A stretch of DNA of 64,000 nt from Pedococcus sp. 5OH_020 (GTDB taxonomy: Bacteria > Actinomycetota > Actinomycetes > Actinomycetales > Dermatophilaceae). The notes below the pieces were generated by a model, which was given only the letters and a program-made list of their open reading frames with translations, was not told the DNA's origin and did no database searches. Where the stretch lies: NCBI RefSeq assembly GCF_027812955.1, contig NZ_JAPYZV010000004.1, positions 186,001 to 250,000 on the forward strand, in the 5' to 3' direction. Positions within the stretch are counted from its first letter, which is position 1. Every line of letters begins with the position of its first letter. Shown piece by piece: positions 1 through 10,707 of this stretch. The position numbers and the translations under genes were made by a program.

Positions 1-663
<663 letters not shown>

Positions 664-677
664 CGGCGCTCAGGTGC

Positions 678-1592
678 TCACCGTGCTGGGACGTCGGTCA
701 TCCAGTGCTGGTACCACTGGCTGATCTGCATCCCGACATGCTCGTAGAGCGGCAGGGCGCCTGTCCGCGAGTCCGTGGCCAGCTCGCTACGCGTGGCGCC
801 GTGCTCGCGTGCTCTGGCGAAGGCGTCGACCAGCAGGGCCCGAGCCAAGCCCTTGCCTCGCTGGTCACGGCGCGTGGCGAGCTGGTCCACGTAGCCGCAG
901 CCGTCCGTCATGATCGTGAAGGCGACGGCCGCCGCCGCTCCGTCCGGTGCCACCGCCAGCCGCAGCTGCCACGGCTCGAACCCGGGGCGGTGGATGGTGC
1001 CGGCCGCCCAGTCCTCGAAGGTGCTGGCCTGACGGTCCGGCCACTCGTTGAACGCGTCCTCGACGAGGCGGAAGGCCGCCTCGTCGTCGATGCCGGGACG
1101 CAAGTCGCGCAGCGTGTAGCCCCTGGGCAGCGGCTGGGGCTCGATCCGAGCCCCTTCCGGCACCACGAGCACCCAGGACTGCCAGCCCTTGCGGTAGCCG
1201 AGCCGCCGGAACAGCGCCTCGGCGTCCCCGCCCACCGGGACAGTCTGTCCGACGACGGTCCCTCCTCTGCGGGCGCTGCACTCCTGGGCCCACGTCGCCA
1301 GCCAGGTGCCGATGCCGCGTCCCCGGTCCGCCGGGTGAACGGTCGCCTCGGCCCGGCGCGCCTTGTACACCTCACCGGCAGCCACGAGCCGCTCCCGGTC
1401 GAAGACACCGACACTCTCGTGCTCGAGGTCGAAGCTCGGACGGGCCCAGCCCCCCTCGATGTCCTCCGGCTCGACGACCACCTGGCCGGTGTCGTGCTTC
1501 TCGGCTGCCGCGAACAGCTCGTACGTCGCGTGGGCGTCAGCCGGCGTCAGCGGCCGGGACCTGAGTCCGTCGGGAAGCTTCATGGAGACCAT
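678..1592 (-). CDS. GNAT-family N-acetyltransferase with two GNAT-like halves
   Basis: Predicted acetyl-CoA-dependent N-acetyltransferase of about 304 residues; substrate unknown. Two acetyl-CoA-binding signatures are visible: RGRGIG near residue 90 and RGKGLA near residue 250. The protein thus looks like a tandem GNAT, as in mycothiol synthase and related actinobacterial enzymes. The start was placed at the ATG at 1592, with an alternative ATG three codons later. The longer open frame beyond 1592 runs into the divergent acdS gene and has no recognisable homology. No strong ribosome binding site is seen. Confidence 0.75.
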   Translation of the reverse strand: MVSMKLPDGLRSRPLTPADAHATYELFAAAEKHDTGQVVVEPEDIEGGWARPSFDLEHESVGVFDRERLVAAGEVYKARRAEATVHPADRGRGIGTWLATWAQECSARRGGTVVGQTVPVGGDAEALFRRLGYRKGWQSWVLVVPEGARIEPQPLPRGYTLRDLRPGIDDEAAFRLVEDAFNEWPDRQASTFEDWAAGTIHRPGFEPWQLRLAVAPDGAAAAVAFTIMTDGCGYVDQLATRRDQRGKGLARALLVDAFARAREHGATRSELATDSRTGALPLYEHVGMQISQWYQHWMTDVPAR

Positions 1593-1671
1593 GGTGGCGG
1601 CGGCACGGCCATCGTCGCATCCGGTTTCCCGCAGCCGTGCGCCCCGCTCGATCCCCGAGAAGGAGAATGAC

Positions 1672-2691
1672 GTGTCGATCCACGACTTTCCGCGGTACCC
1701 CCTCACCTTCGGGCCCAGTCCCGTGCACCGGCTCGACCGGCTCACGGCGCACCTCGGCGGTGCCGACCTCTGGGCCAAGCGCGAGGACTGCAACAGCGGT
1801 CTGGCGTTCGGTGGCAACAAGACCCGGAAGCTGGAGTACATCGTTCCGGACGTTCTCGCGCAGGGGGCAGACACGCTGGTCTCGATCGGCGGGTACCAGT
1901 CCAACCACACCCGTCAGGTGGCCGCAGTGGCGGCGAAGCTGGGGCTGCGGTGCAGGCTCGTCCAGGAGCGGTGGGTGGACTGGGACGACCCGGTGAACGA
2001 CAAGGTGGGAAATATCCTCCTGTCGCGGATCATGGGCGCGGACGCGAGGTTGGACCCACACGGGTTCGACATCGGCATCCGTTCCTCCTGGGAGGACGCC
2101 CTCCGGGAGGTCGAGGAGTCCGGTGGGAAGCCGTACGGGATCCCTGCCGGTGCCTCCGAGCACCCGCTCGGCGGTCTCGGGTTCGCGGGGTGGGCCTACG
2201 AGGTCGCCCAGCAGGAGCGGGAGCTGGGCGTGTTCTTCGACACCATCGTCGTCTGCACGGTGACCGGCTCCACCCACGCCGGCATGGTCGCCGGCTTCGC
2301 GGCGCTCGAGGACGCCGGCGGACCCACCCGCCGGATCCTCGGCGTCGACGCCTCCGCCACGCTCGAACGCACCCGTGACCAGGTCAGGCGGATCGCCCGC
2401 CACACCGCCGGCCTCATCGGCCTCGAGCGTGAGCTCAGGGACGACGAGGTCACGGTACTCGAGGGGTGGGCTGGGGATCTGTACGGCATCCCGGTCGACT
2501 CGACGGTCGAGGCCATCCGGCTCAGCGGGCGGCTGGAAGGCATGATCATCGACCCGGTCTACGAGGGGAAGTCCATGGCCGGACTGGTCGACCTGGTGTC
2601 GTCGGGGGAGATCCCTGCGGGCTCCACCGTCCTGTACGCCCACCTCGGCGGGCAGCCCGCGCTCAATGCGTACTCCGGCATCTTCGCCTGA
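1672..2691 (+). CDS. acdS: 1-aminocyclopropane-1-carboxylate deaminase (PLP enzyme)
   Basis: Fold-type II PLP enzyme of 339 residues, the usual ACC deaminase length. It cleaves the ethylene precursor ACC to 2-oxobutyrate and ammonia. The PLP lysine lies in [10 protein letters not shown], the substrate-binding Ser/Asn in GGYQSNHTR, and the pair Tyr-Glu in DPVYEGKSM. That Glu is the residue usually taken to separate true ACC deaminases from D-cysteine desulfhydrases. A second tyrosine sits in LYGIP. The GTG start at 1672 follows AGGAG at 1661-1665. The gene is divergent from the acetyltransferase and stands alone. It is cytoplasmic and often linked to plant or soil association, although nothing else here supports that lifestyle. 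Confidence 0.9.
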   Translation: MSIHDFPRYPLTFGPSPVHRLDRLTAHLGGADLWAKREDCNSGLAFGGNKTRKLEYIVPDVLAQGADTLVSIGGYQSNHTRQVAAVAAKLGLRCRLVQERWVDWDDPVNDKVGNILLSRIMGADARLDPHGFDIGIRSSWEDALREVEESGGKPYGIPAGASEHPLGGLGFAGWAYEVAQQERELGVFFDTIVVCTVTGSTHAGMVAGFAALEDAGGPTRRILGVDASATLERTRDQVRRIARHTAGLIGLERELRDDEVTVLEGWAGDLYGIPVDSTVEAIRLSGRLEGMIIDPVYEGKSMAGLVDLVSSGEIPAGSTVLYAHLGGQPALNAYSGIFA

Positions 2692-2769
2692 GCCACGCTG
2701 CTGTCCGGATCGTGAGCGGCGACGTGGCGAAGATGGACGCGTCGATCCGCGGCGACATACTCTCCTGCC

Positions 2770-2814
2770 GTGCGTCTCGTGCACCTTCTCCTTCGCCGCC
2801 GCGGCGGGGCCTGA
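2770..2814 (+). CDS. Leucine-rich leader peptide upstream of leuA (14 codons)
   Basis: Reading GTG at 2770 gives the short peptide M-R-L-V-H-L-L-L-R-R-R-G-G-A followed by TGA. Four of 14 codons are leucine and three of these are consecutive. The gene lies 89 bases before leuA, where actinobacteria often carry a leucine-codon leader peptide for attenuation. The ORF is far too short for ordinary gene calling and has no clear Shine-Dalgarno sequence. The call rests on position, the leucine run and the Arg-Arg-Arg-Gly-Gly tail. Confidence 0.6.
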   Translation: MRLVHLLLRRRGGA

Positions 2815-2829
2815 CAGATCAGCCGCCCC
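2806..2829 (+). promoter_or_regulatory. Hairpin overlapping the leader peptide stop, probable leuA attenuation element
   Basis: GGGG at 2806-2809 can pair with CCCC at 2826-2829 and CTGA at 2811-2814 with TCAG at 2819-2822, leaving a CAGA loop and a small bulge. The structure overlaps the stop codon of the leucine-rich leader, so ribosome stalling at the leucine codons could control its folding. No U-run follows, so transcriptional and translational attenuation remain open. Confidence 0.45.
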
Positions 2830-2858
2830 TCGTCGCGGAGTAGCGTTGCCCAGGCTGA

Positions 2859-4649
<1,791 letters not shown>

Positions 4650-4658
4650 GCCATCGGG

Positions 4659-5288
4659 TCAGCGGACGCCGCGCGGGCGGAACTGGACGGAGATGCGGGG
4701 GCCCACCGGTCTCGCGGTTTTCGGCACGCAGTGGTCCCAGGTGCGTTGGCACGAGCCACCCATGACGACCAGGTCGCCGTGGCCCAGGGAGAACCGCAGG
4801 GAGTCGCCGCCCCCTCGTGGCCGCAGCATCAGCGAGCGAGCCGACCCCACGGACAGGATCGCGACCATCGTGTCCAGGTTCTTGGCCCGGCCGATGCGGT
4901 CGCCGTGCCAGGCCACCGAGTCCTTGCCGTCCCGGTAGAGGCACATCCCGGCGGTGACGAAGGGCTCGCCCAGCTCGTCGGCGTATCGGTCCGTAAGGTC
5001 CTCCCGGGCCTGCGCCAGGGCCGGATGGGGCAGCGGCTCTCCTTCGTCGTAGAACTTCAGCAGGCGCGGAAGGTCCACCAGACGCTCGTACATCTCGCGC
5101 CGCTCGGCGTGCCAGGGGACCTCCCGGTGAAGAAGGTCGAAGAGCCGGTCGGCTCCGGCGAGCCAGCCCGGCCGGTAGTCGACCCACGCCCCACGGGACA
5201 GCTCCGTGCGCCGAGTCGCCGTGCCGAGCGGCTGCAGCGCGATCTCGTCACCGACGTCGAGGAGCGAGGCCTGCCATGCCATAGCCAT
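4659..5288 (-). CDS. AlkB-like 2-oxoglutarate/Fe(II)-dependent DNA repair dioxygenase
   Basis: Protein of 209 residues with the double-stranded beta-helix iron site: the HxD motif in WHGDRIG near residue 129, the distal histidine in DHCVPK near 185, and the 2-oxoglutarate-binding arginines in RISVQFRPR at the C-terminus. The family oxidatively removes alkyl groups from DNA or RNA bases. The sequence resembles the ALKBH2/3-type bacterial AlkB rather than the E. coli ada-linked form. ATG codons at 5288 and 5282 are both possible starts and no strong RBS separates them. Confidence 0.85.
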   Translation of the reverse strand: MAMAWQASLLDVGDEIALQPLGTATRRTELSRGAWVDYRPGWLAGADRLFDLLHREVPWHAERREMYERLVDLPRLLKFYDEGEPLPHPALAQAREDLTDRYADELGEPFVTAGMCLYRDGKDSVAWHGDRIGRAKNLDTMVAILSVGSARSLMLRPRGGGDSLRFSLGHGDLVVMGGSCQRTWDHCVPKTARPVGPRISVQFRPRGVR

Positions 5289-5420
5289 TCACGCAGCATA
5301 ACGCTCCTTCGAACGTATGTACTAGTAGTCGCCAGGACTGCGGAGAGGTTCGGCAGAGGTTCATCAGGAGGTCCGGCACGGCCTCCCGCCCGCGCGCGAC
5401 CGGTGCGGGACAATGGGCCC

Positions 5421-6212
5421 ATGCCCCTGTACCGCGACGAAGGGATCGTCCTACGCACCCAGAAGCTGGGCGAGGCCGACCGCATCGTCACCATGCTGAC
5501 GCGCACGCTGGGCAAGGTCCGGGTGGTCGGTAAGGGGGTACGCCGCACGAGGAGCCGGTTCGGTGCACGGCTCGAGCCGGGGATGATGGTGGACGTCCAG
5601 TGCTACGAAGGGCGCAGCCTCGACACGGTGACCCAGGCGGAGTCGCTTGCCTCGTGGGGTGACGTGCTGGCGCGCGACTACACCACGTACACGGCTGCGG
5701 CGGCAATGCTGGAGACGGCCGACCGGCTCACCGAGGAGCGGGAGCCCAACCTGCAGCAGTACCTGCTGCTCCAGGGTGCGTTGCGGTCCATGGCCGAGGG
5801 CGCCCACGACCCCGGCCTCGTGCTCGACGCCTACCTGCTGCGCGCGCTGGCCATCGCCGGATGGGCCCCCAGCTTCCATGACTGTGCGCGCTGCGGTGCG
5901 CAGGGGCCCCACCGCGCCTTCAACCTGGCCGCAGGCGGCACCGTGTGCCCGGTATGCCGTCCGATGGGCTCCGCTGCGCCGGCCCCCGAGACCCTGGCCC
6001 TGCTGGCTGCGCTGCTCGCGGGGGACTGGGTGGTCGCCGATGCCTCGCAGAGCCGGCACCGCCGGGAGGGCAGCACGCTGGCGAGCGCGTTCCTGCAGTG
6101 GCACCTCGAGCGCGGGGTGCGCTCGCTGCGTCTGGTGGACCGCCGGGACGCGGACGCGCCGGCGCACGTCCACCCCTCGCTCCCACCGGTGCGCACGGCG
6201 GCCCAGCCGTGA
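5421..6212 (+). CDS. recO: DNA repair protein RecO
   Basis: RecO loads RecA on SSB-coated single-stranded DNA in the RecFOR pathway. The 263-residue protein starts with the OB-fold region ([20 protein letters not shown]) and has a four-cysteine zinc site: C155-x2-C158 and C176-x2-C179. The ATG at 5421 was chosen because family homology begins exactly there, although the frame stays open far upstream. The last codons overlap the GTG start of uppS (GTGA), so the two genes are probably translationally coupled, a common actinobacterial arrangement. Confidence 0.95.
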   Translation: MPLYRDEGIVLRTQKLGEADRIVTMLTRTLGKVRVVGKGVRRTRSRFGARLEPGMMVDVQCYEGRSLDTVTQAESLASWGDVLARDYTTYTAAAAMLETADRLTEEREPNLQQYLLLQGALRSMAEGAHDPGLVLDAYLLRALAIAGWAPSFHDCARCGAQGPHRAFNLAAGGTVCPVCRPMGSAAPAPETLALLAALLAGDWVVADASQSRHRREGSTLASAFLQWHLERGVRSLRLVDRRDADAPAHVHPSLPPVRTAAQP

Positions 6213-6991
6213 GCGGTGCGTACCTCACGCCGTTCTCCCACCCGAGCGGCGCCAGACCTCCCTCCTTGCCCACGGAGCTCGTGCCCCGGCACGTCGCCAT
6301 CGTCATGGACGGCAACGGTCGGTGGGCCAACCAGCGTGGGCTGCCCCGGACGAAGGGACACGAGGCGGGGGAGGCGGCGCTGCTCGACGTGACCGCCGGC
6401 GCCATCGAGGCAGGGGTGACCCACCTGTCCGCGTACGCCTTCTCCACCGAGAACTGGAAGCGCAGCCCCGACGAGGTGCGCTTCCTGATGGGCTTCAACC
6501 GCGACGTCATCCGGCGTCGGCGCGACCAGCTCCACGAGTGGGGCGTCCGGATGCGGTGGGTCGGGCGTCGGCCTCGGCTGTGGGGCTCCGTCATCAAGGA
6601 GCTGGAGACCGCACAGGAGCTGACGCGGCACAACACCGGCCTGACGCTCTACTTCTGCGTCAACTACGGCGGTCGCGCAGAGATCGCCGACGCCGTCCAG
6701 CGGATCGCCGAGCAGGTGCAGCGCGGCAGGCTGAGACCGGGCTCCATCGACGAGCGCACGATCGCGCGCCACCTGCCCGAGCCGGACATGCCCGACGTCG
6801 ACCTCTTCGTGCGATCCTCGGGCGAGCAGCGGACGAGCAACTTCCTGCTCTGGCAGAGCGCGTATGCGGAGCTGGTGTTCCAGGACACCCTATGGCCCGA
6901 CTACGACCGGCGGCATCTCTGGGCCGCGATCCAGACGTACGCCGAGCGCGACCGGCGATACGGAGGCGCGGTGGATGTGCCCTCCGCCTGA
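6209..6991 (+). CDS. uppS: Isoprenyl transferase (polyprenyl diphosphate synthase, UppS family)
   Basis: Cis-prenyltransferase making the long-chain polyprenyl diphosphate carrier for peptidoglycan and other wall polymers. Family signatures are clear: [13 protein letters not shown] with the catalytic Asp at residue 34, FSTENWKR, and the C-terminal [15 protein letters not shown] with the isopentenyl diphosphate-binding arginines. The length of 260 residues is typical. GTG at 6209 overlaps the recO stop. The protein is probably peripheral at the inner face of the membrane. Confidence 0.95.
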   Translation: MSGAYLTPFSHPSGARPPSLPTELVPRHVAIVMDGNGRWANQRGLPRTKGHEAGEAALLDVTAGAIEAGVTHLSAYAFSTENWKRSPDEVRFLMGFNRDVIRRRRDQLHEWGVRMRWVGRRPRLWGSVIKELETAQELTRHNTGLTLYFCVNYGGRAEIADAVQRIAEQVQRGRLRPGSIDERTIARHLPEPDMPDVDLFVRSSGEQRTSNFLLWQSAYAELVFQDTLWPDYDRRHLWAAIQTYAERDRRYGGAVDVPSA

Positions 6992-7043
6992 GGTCCTGGG
7001 CCACCTCGCGGCCCAGCGACCTCACCGGCCTCAGCGTCACGGC

Positions 7044-7460
7044 CTAGCGGCGACACTCCTGGCAGGTGCCGACGATCTCGAGCGTGTGACGCACGTCGGT
7101 GAAACCGTGCTCGGCGCTGACCCTCGACGTCCACGCCTCGACGGTCGGCCCCTCCACCTCGACGGTGCGACCGCAGACCCGGCACACCAGGTGGTGGTGG
7201 TGCCCCGTGGAGCAGGCCCGGTAGACCGCCTCGCCCTCGTCGGTGCGCAGCATGTCGATGTCGCCGTCGGCGGCCATGCTCTGCAGCGTGCGGTAGACCG
7301 TAGCGAGCCCGACCTGGTCGCCCGACTCGCGTAGCACGGCGTGAAGCTCCTGGGCGGAGCGGAACTCGTCCGTGTCGGCCAGCGCGGCCGCCACTGCGGC
7401 GCGCTGGCGGGTCGGGCGCCGGCTGGCCTCCATGGTCCGGCGTTCTTCCACTCTGGTCAT
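7044..7460 (-). CDS. zur: Fur-family zinc uptake regulator (Zur-like)
   Basis: Fur-family repressor of 138 residues: winged helix N-terminal half (ATVYRTLQSMAADG) and a metal-binding C-terminal half with the HHHHLVC core, CRVC and CQEC cysteine pairs for structural zinc. It is the last gene of znuA-znuC-znuB-zur, its ATG overlapping the znuB stop (ATGA). Zinc rather than iron specificity is inferred from this operon and from the matching double box in front of znuA, which implies autoregulation. Confidence 0.88.
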   Translation of the reverse strand: MTRVEERRTMEASRRPTRQRAAVAAALADTDEFRSAQELHAVLRESGDQVGLATVYRTLQSMAADGDIDMLRTDEGEAVYRACSTGHHHHLVCRVCGRTVEVEGPTVEAWTSRVSAEHGFTDVRHTLEIVGTCQECRR

Positions 7461-8458
7461 GGCTGCGCGTTCTCCTTCCGGGCTTCGTGACGGGCGGGGT
7501 CGTGCTCGTCGTAGTGGCCTTCGTGCGCCGCGTGCCTGTGGCCGTCGTGCACATAGTCGACGTGGTCATGGTGCTCGATGGCGGCATGTCCGCAGTCCGG
7601 GCCGTGCTCGTGGTCGTGGCGTTCGGCCCGGCGGTGCTGGTGCGCCCGGGCCTTGGCGATGGCGGCACTGGCGCTCGCCGCGACGACGAACAGGGCGATG
7701 GCCAGCAGCACGATCGTCCCGCCCGAGGGAGTCTCCGCGTAGAACGACGCGACGACCCCGCCGACGCTCGACACCACGCCGACGAGCACCGCCCAGCGCA
7801 CCGAAGCGCGGAAGCTGCGGCCCAGCAGCTGGGCCGTCGCGTTGGGGATGATCATCAACGCGCTGATGAGCAGCAGCCCGACCACTCGCATCGAGACGAC
7901 GACGGTGACGGCGGTGAGGACGGCGAGCGCGATGTTCAGACCGGTGACCGGCAGCCCGCCGGCGCGTGCGTACTCCTCGTCGTTCGCCACGGCGAACAGC
8001 CAGGGGCGCAGCACCCAGGTCGTGAGGAGCACCACGACCGCCAGCCCGGCGAAGACCCACAGGTCGCGCTGGTCCGCCGTCGTGATGGCCCCGAAGAGGT
8101 ACGCGGTGAGGTTGGCGGGACTGCTGCTCGGCGACTTGGCGATGATGACCACCCCGGCCGCGATGCCGCCGTAGAACATCACCGCGAGCGCAACGTCCCC
8201 GCTGGTCCTGCCACGGCCCCGGATGAGCTCGATGGCGACTGCGGCCGCGACCGCCGCGAGCAGTGCGGTGAGGACCGGCGCGTGACCTGTGAGGACGCCG
8301 ACGGCCACGCCGGCCAGCGCCACGTGACCCATACCGTCGCCGATGAGGGACAGGCGCCGCTGGACGAGGAAGACCCCGACGAGCGGTGCGGCGATGCCTA
8401 CCAGCACCGCGGCCAGCAAGGCCTGACGCATGAAGTCCAGGGACAGCAGCTCGGTCAC
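7457..8458 (-). CDS. znuB: Zinc ABC transporter permease with long histidine-rich C-terminal tail
   Basis: ABC-3 family membrane protein of 333 residues, with about eight hydrophobic helices in its first 265 residues, that passes zinc across the cytoplasmic membrane. The last 65 or so residues are hydrophilic and hold 16 histidines plus one cysteine, in patterns such as HDHEHG and HHDHVD. Such a tail is not part of the core permease and probably binds zinc, maybe as a store or sensor. The GTG start overlaps the znuC stop, and the TGA overlaps the zur start. Confidence 0.9.
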   Translation of the reverse strand: MTELLSLDFMRQALLAAVLVGIAAPLVGVFLVQRRLSLIGDGMGHVALAGVAVGVLTGHAPVLTALLAAVAAAVAIELIRGRGRTSGDVALAVMFYGGIAAGVVIIAKSPSSSPANLTAYLFGAITTADQRDLWVFAGLAVVVLLTTWVLRPWLFAVANDEEYARAGGLPVTGLNIALAVLTAVTVVVSMRVVGLLLISALMIIPNATAQLLGRSFRASVRWAVLVGVVSSVGGVVASFYAETPSGGTIVLLAIALFVVAASASAAIAKARAHQHRRAERHDHEHGPDCGHAAIEHHDHVDYVHDGHRHAAHEGHYDEHDPARHEARKENAQP

Positions 8459-9306
8459 GAGCGTCGCACCCCCTTGGGGTCGAGGGGCCCGGCGGCAGGG
8501 GCCGCCGCGAGCGCGGTGGGGGTCAGCCGGTTGTCGTCGTCATCGTGATGGTCATGAGCGCCGGCGTCGAAGTCCCCTGCCCTCGATGCGAATGCGTCAG
8601 GCGTCCCGTCGAACGCGACGTGCCCCGACTGGATGACGACGATCCGCGTGACGATGCCGGCCAGGGCCGCCAGCTCGTGGGTGACGATGACCATGGTGGT
8701 CCCGCGGCGGGCGAGCCGGGAGAGGACCTCTGCGAGGACGTGCTGGTTCGCCGCGTCGATGCCGGCGGTCGGTTCGTCCATGACGAGGATATCGGGGTCC
8801 GAGGCGAGGGCCCGGGCGATGAGGACCCGGCGCTGCTGGCCGCCGGACAGCGTCGAGACGTCCGCAGCGGCCCGCTCGGACAGGCCCACGACCTCCAGCG
8901 CCCGTTCGACGATCTCGGTGTCTCGGGCCGACCTCAGCAGGGGCCGCCACCAGTGGTGGTGTGCCAGCCTGCCGACGGCCACGATCTCGGCAGCGGTGGC
9001 CCGCACGGAGGCCGACAACGTATGCCGCTGGGGCACATAGCCGAGGCGTGCGAAGTCGTGGAACTCTGCCCGCGGCACCCCGAAGAGCTCGACCTCGCCG
9101 CCGAGGTGGGTGGTGAGGCCCATCAGGCCCCGGACGAGGGTGGACTTGCCGGAGCCGTTCGGTCCCAGCACCGCGACGACCTCCCCCGCCCGTACGGTCA
9201 GGTCGGCGCCTTGGACCACGGGCTGGTCGGTGTAGCCGAAGGAGGCCTGTCGAAGCCGCAGGATGGGTGGAGCGGCGGTCGGCTCTGCAGGGGAGGCGGT
9301 CGTCAT
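8455..9306 (-). CDS. znuC: Zinc ABC transporter ATP-binding protein
   Basis: ATPase subunit of 283 residues with Walker A GPNGSGKST, signature LSGGQQRR, Walker B DILVMDEPTAGID and the switch histidine in VTHELAAL. The start chosen is the ATG at 9306, which overlaps the znuA stop as ATGA and follows GGACAGGAG; a GTG two codons earlier is less likely. The C-terminal end carries an unusual HDHHDDDD cluster, matching the histidine-rich tail of the partner permease. Confidence 0.93.
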   Translation of the reverse strand: MTTASPAEPTAAPPILRLRQASFGYTDQPVVQGADLTVRAGEVVAVLGPNGSGKSTLVRGLMGLTTHLGGEVELFGVPRAEFHDFARLGYVPQRHTLSASVRATAAEIVAVGRLAHHHWWRPLLRSARDTEIVERALEVVGLSERAAADVSTLSGGQQRRVLIARALASDPDILVMDEPTAGIDAANQHVLAEVLSRLARRGTTMVIVTHELAALAGIVTRIVVIQSGHVAFDGTPDAFASRAGDFDAGAHDHHDDDDNRLTPTALAAAPAAGPLDPKGVRRS

Positions 9307-10250
9307 GAGCACTCCTGTCCGGCGCGCAGGGTGGTGAGGTCCGCGCGCATCACGGCCGGGTAGTCGTGGCCCGAGGAGACAGACGTGATGCCCTCGACCG
9401 GGTCGAGGACCGCCATCCTGGCGCCCGTCTCACGGACGAGGGTCTTGGCGACGTCCTGGCTGACCAGCGTCTCGGCGTAGACGGTAGTGGCGCCGGTCTC
9501 GCGGATGAGCGCGGCCAGCCGAGCCAGAGCGGTGGGGCTGGGCTCGCCTTCGGGTGACAGGCCGGTGATGCTGTACTGCCGCAGGCCGTAGGCCCGTGCC
9601 AGGTACCCGAAGGCGGCGTGCGAGGTGACCAGGTCCTTGAGCCGGCACCTGCTCAGGCCTGTCCGCAGCTCGGCGTCGAGCGAGGTGAGCGTGGCGCGGA
9701 ACGCCTGCGCGTTCGCCCGGTAGGAGTCGGCATGGGAGGGATCCTTCGCAGCCAGCTCGCCGGCGATGGCGTCGCCGACATCGGCGTACCGCAGGGGGTC
9801 CAGCCAGAAGTGTGGGTCGGGAGCGCCCTTGGTGAGGTCCGTCGGGTTCGGCTCGCCCGCGTGGTCGTCCGAGTGGTCGTCCTCGGTGAGGGTGAGGGTC
9901 AGGCGCGCCGCCGGGGCGACGTCCAACGCGCGGTGCCGAGCCTGCCTTGCTACCGCCGCGTCGACGGCAGGCTGGAAGCCTCGTTCGTAGACCACGACGT
10001 CGGCCTGCGCCACGTCGGCCACCTGCCGGGGCGTGAGCTCGAGGTCGTGCGGCTCCGCGCCCGGCTTGGTCAGTGGCTTCACCGAGACGTACCCGCCGCC
10101 GACCTGGCTGGCGGCGTACTCCAGCGGGTAGAAGGCCGCCACGACGGTGAGCTTGTCACCGGCGCCGCCACTGCTGCCGGACGTACCGCACGCCGCGGCC
10201 AGCGCCACCGCGAGGCTCGTCGCAGCGAGGCGGAGGAGTGCGTACGTCAT
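9303..10250 (-). CDS. znuA: Zinc ABC transporter substrate-binding lipoprotein
   Basis: Cluster A-I metal-binding protein of 315 residues. It begins with a signal peptide ending in a lipobox-like LAAAC, so it is probably anchored outside the membrane by a lipid. Metal ligands are suggested by GAEPHDLEL, TSHAAFGY, LSPEGEPSP and the terminal DPVEG region. A histidine/aspartate-rich loop (EDDHSDDHAG) is the hallmark of zinc-specific members. The ATG at 10250 is preferred over the upstream TTG at 10265, because the region before the ATG is the Zur operator and contains no ribosome binding site. The mRNA may therefore be leaderless. Confidence 0.92.
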   Translation of the reverse strand: MTYALLRLAATSLAVALAAACGTSGSSGGAGDKLTVVAAFYPLEYAASQVGGGYVSVKPLTKPGAEPHDLELTPRQVADVAQADVVVYERGFQPAVDAAVARQARHRALDVAPAARLTLTLTEDDHSDDHAGEPNPTDLTKGAPDPHFWLDPLRYADVGDAIAGELAAKDPSHADSYRANAQAFRATLTSLDAELRTGLSRCRLKDLVTSHAAFGYLARAYGLRQYSITGLSPEGEPSPTALARLAALIRETGATTVYAETLVSQDVAKTLVRETGARMAVLDPVEGITSVSSGHDYPAVMRADLTTLRAGQECS

Positions 10251-10286
10251 GACAATGATTCTCAACGAAAGTGAGAATCATTGTCA
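10250..10286 (-). promoter_or_regulatory. Double Zur box overlapping the znuA start
   Basis: Two 15-bp boxes, TGACAATGATTCTCA at 10250-10264 and TGAGAATCATTGTCA at 10272-10286, form a perfect inverted repeat with a 7-bp spacer. Each box alone fits the 7-1-7 pattern TGA-AAT-N-ATT-TCA of Fur/Zur operators with one mismatch. The proximal box begins on the first base of the znuA ATG. Binding of Zur here would directly block transcription start. Confidence 0.88.
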
Positions 10287-10338
10287 AACGGCTGGGTCAA
10301 ACGGCTGCGGTTTCCGGTAGGTCAGTGCTGGGTGACTC

Positions 10339-10620
10339 TCAGTGCCTCGGGAAGGCCTGGGTGACCGTGATGGCCATGGCCAGGAGGATCACCGCGACGC
10401 GGGCGAGCCGAGGCGTCGCCTCGAGGACCGGCCAGGAGAGGTAGAGGGTCCAGACCAGGAACAGCACGACGACGAGGAGGAGCAGCCAGCCCCACCCCGG
10501 CACGAACAGGCCCGCGACCATCAGGGCGAGCACCAGGCCGAACGGCACGACCCTCGGGAGGCTGTCGAGCCACCGGAGTGCCGGGGTGCTGACCCTCTCG
10601 ATGCGTTGGCGCGTGGACAC
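10339..10620 (-). CDS. Small membrane protein, DUF6703-like
   Basis: A 93-residue protein with a basic N-terminus and two to three hydrophobic helices (about residues 25-60 and 73-88) separated by a short charged loop; no catalytic motif. The GTG start at 10620 is divergent to glyS, with 87 bases between. Such small membrane proteins next to glyS are common in related actinobacteria and have been grouped as DUF6703. That assignment is from memory of the family style and function is unknown. Confidence 0.6.
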   Translation of the reverse strand: MSTRQRIERVSTPALRWLDSLPRVVPFGLVLALMVAGLFVPGWGWLLLLVVVLFLVWTLYLSWPVLEATPRLARVAVILLAMAITVTQAFPRH

Positions 10621-10707
10621 GCGGGCACTCTAAGGCGTGCCGGGGTCTCGCCGGACACCCGGCATACGCCGTCGAGGCTGGCCGGACCGCACAGTAACCT
10701 TCTGCGC

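Noticed and set aside
678-1910. Longer acetyltransferase starting beyond 1592
   Set aside because: The extra N-terminus lies across the acdS start and has no family similarity.
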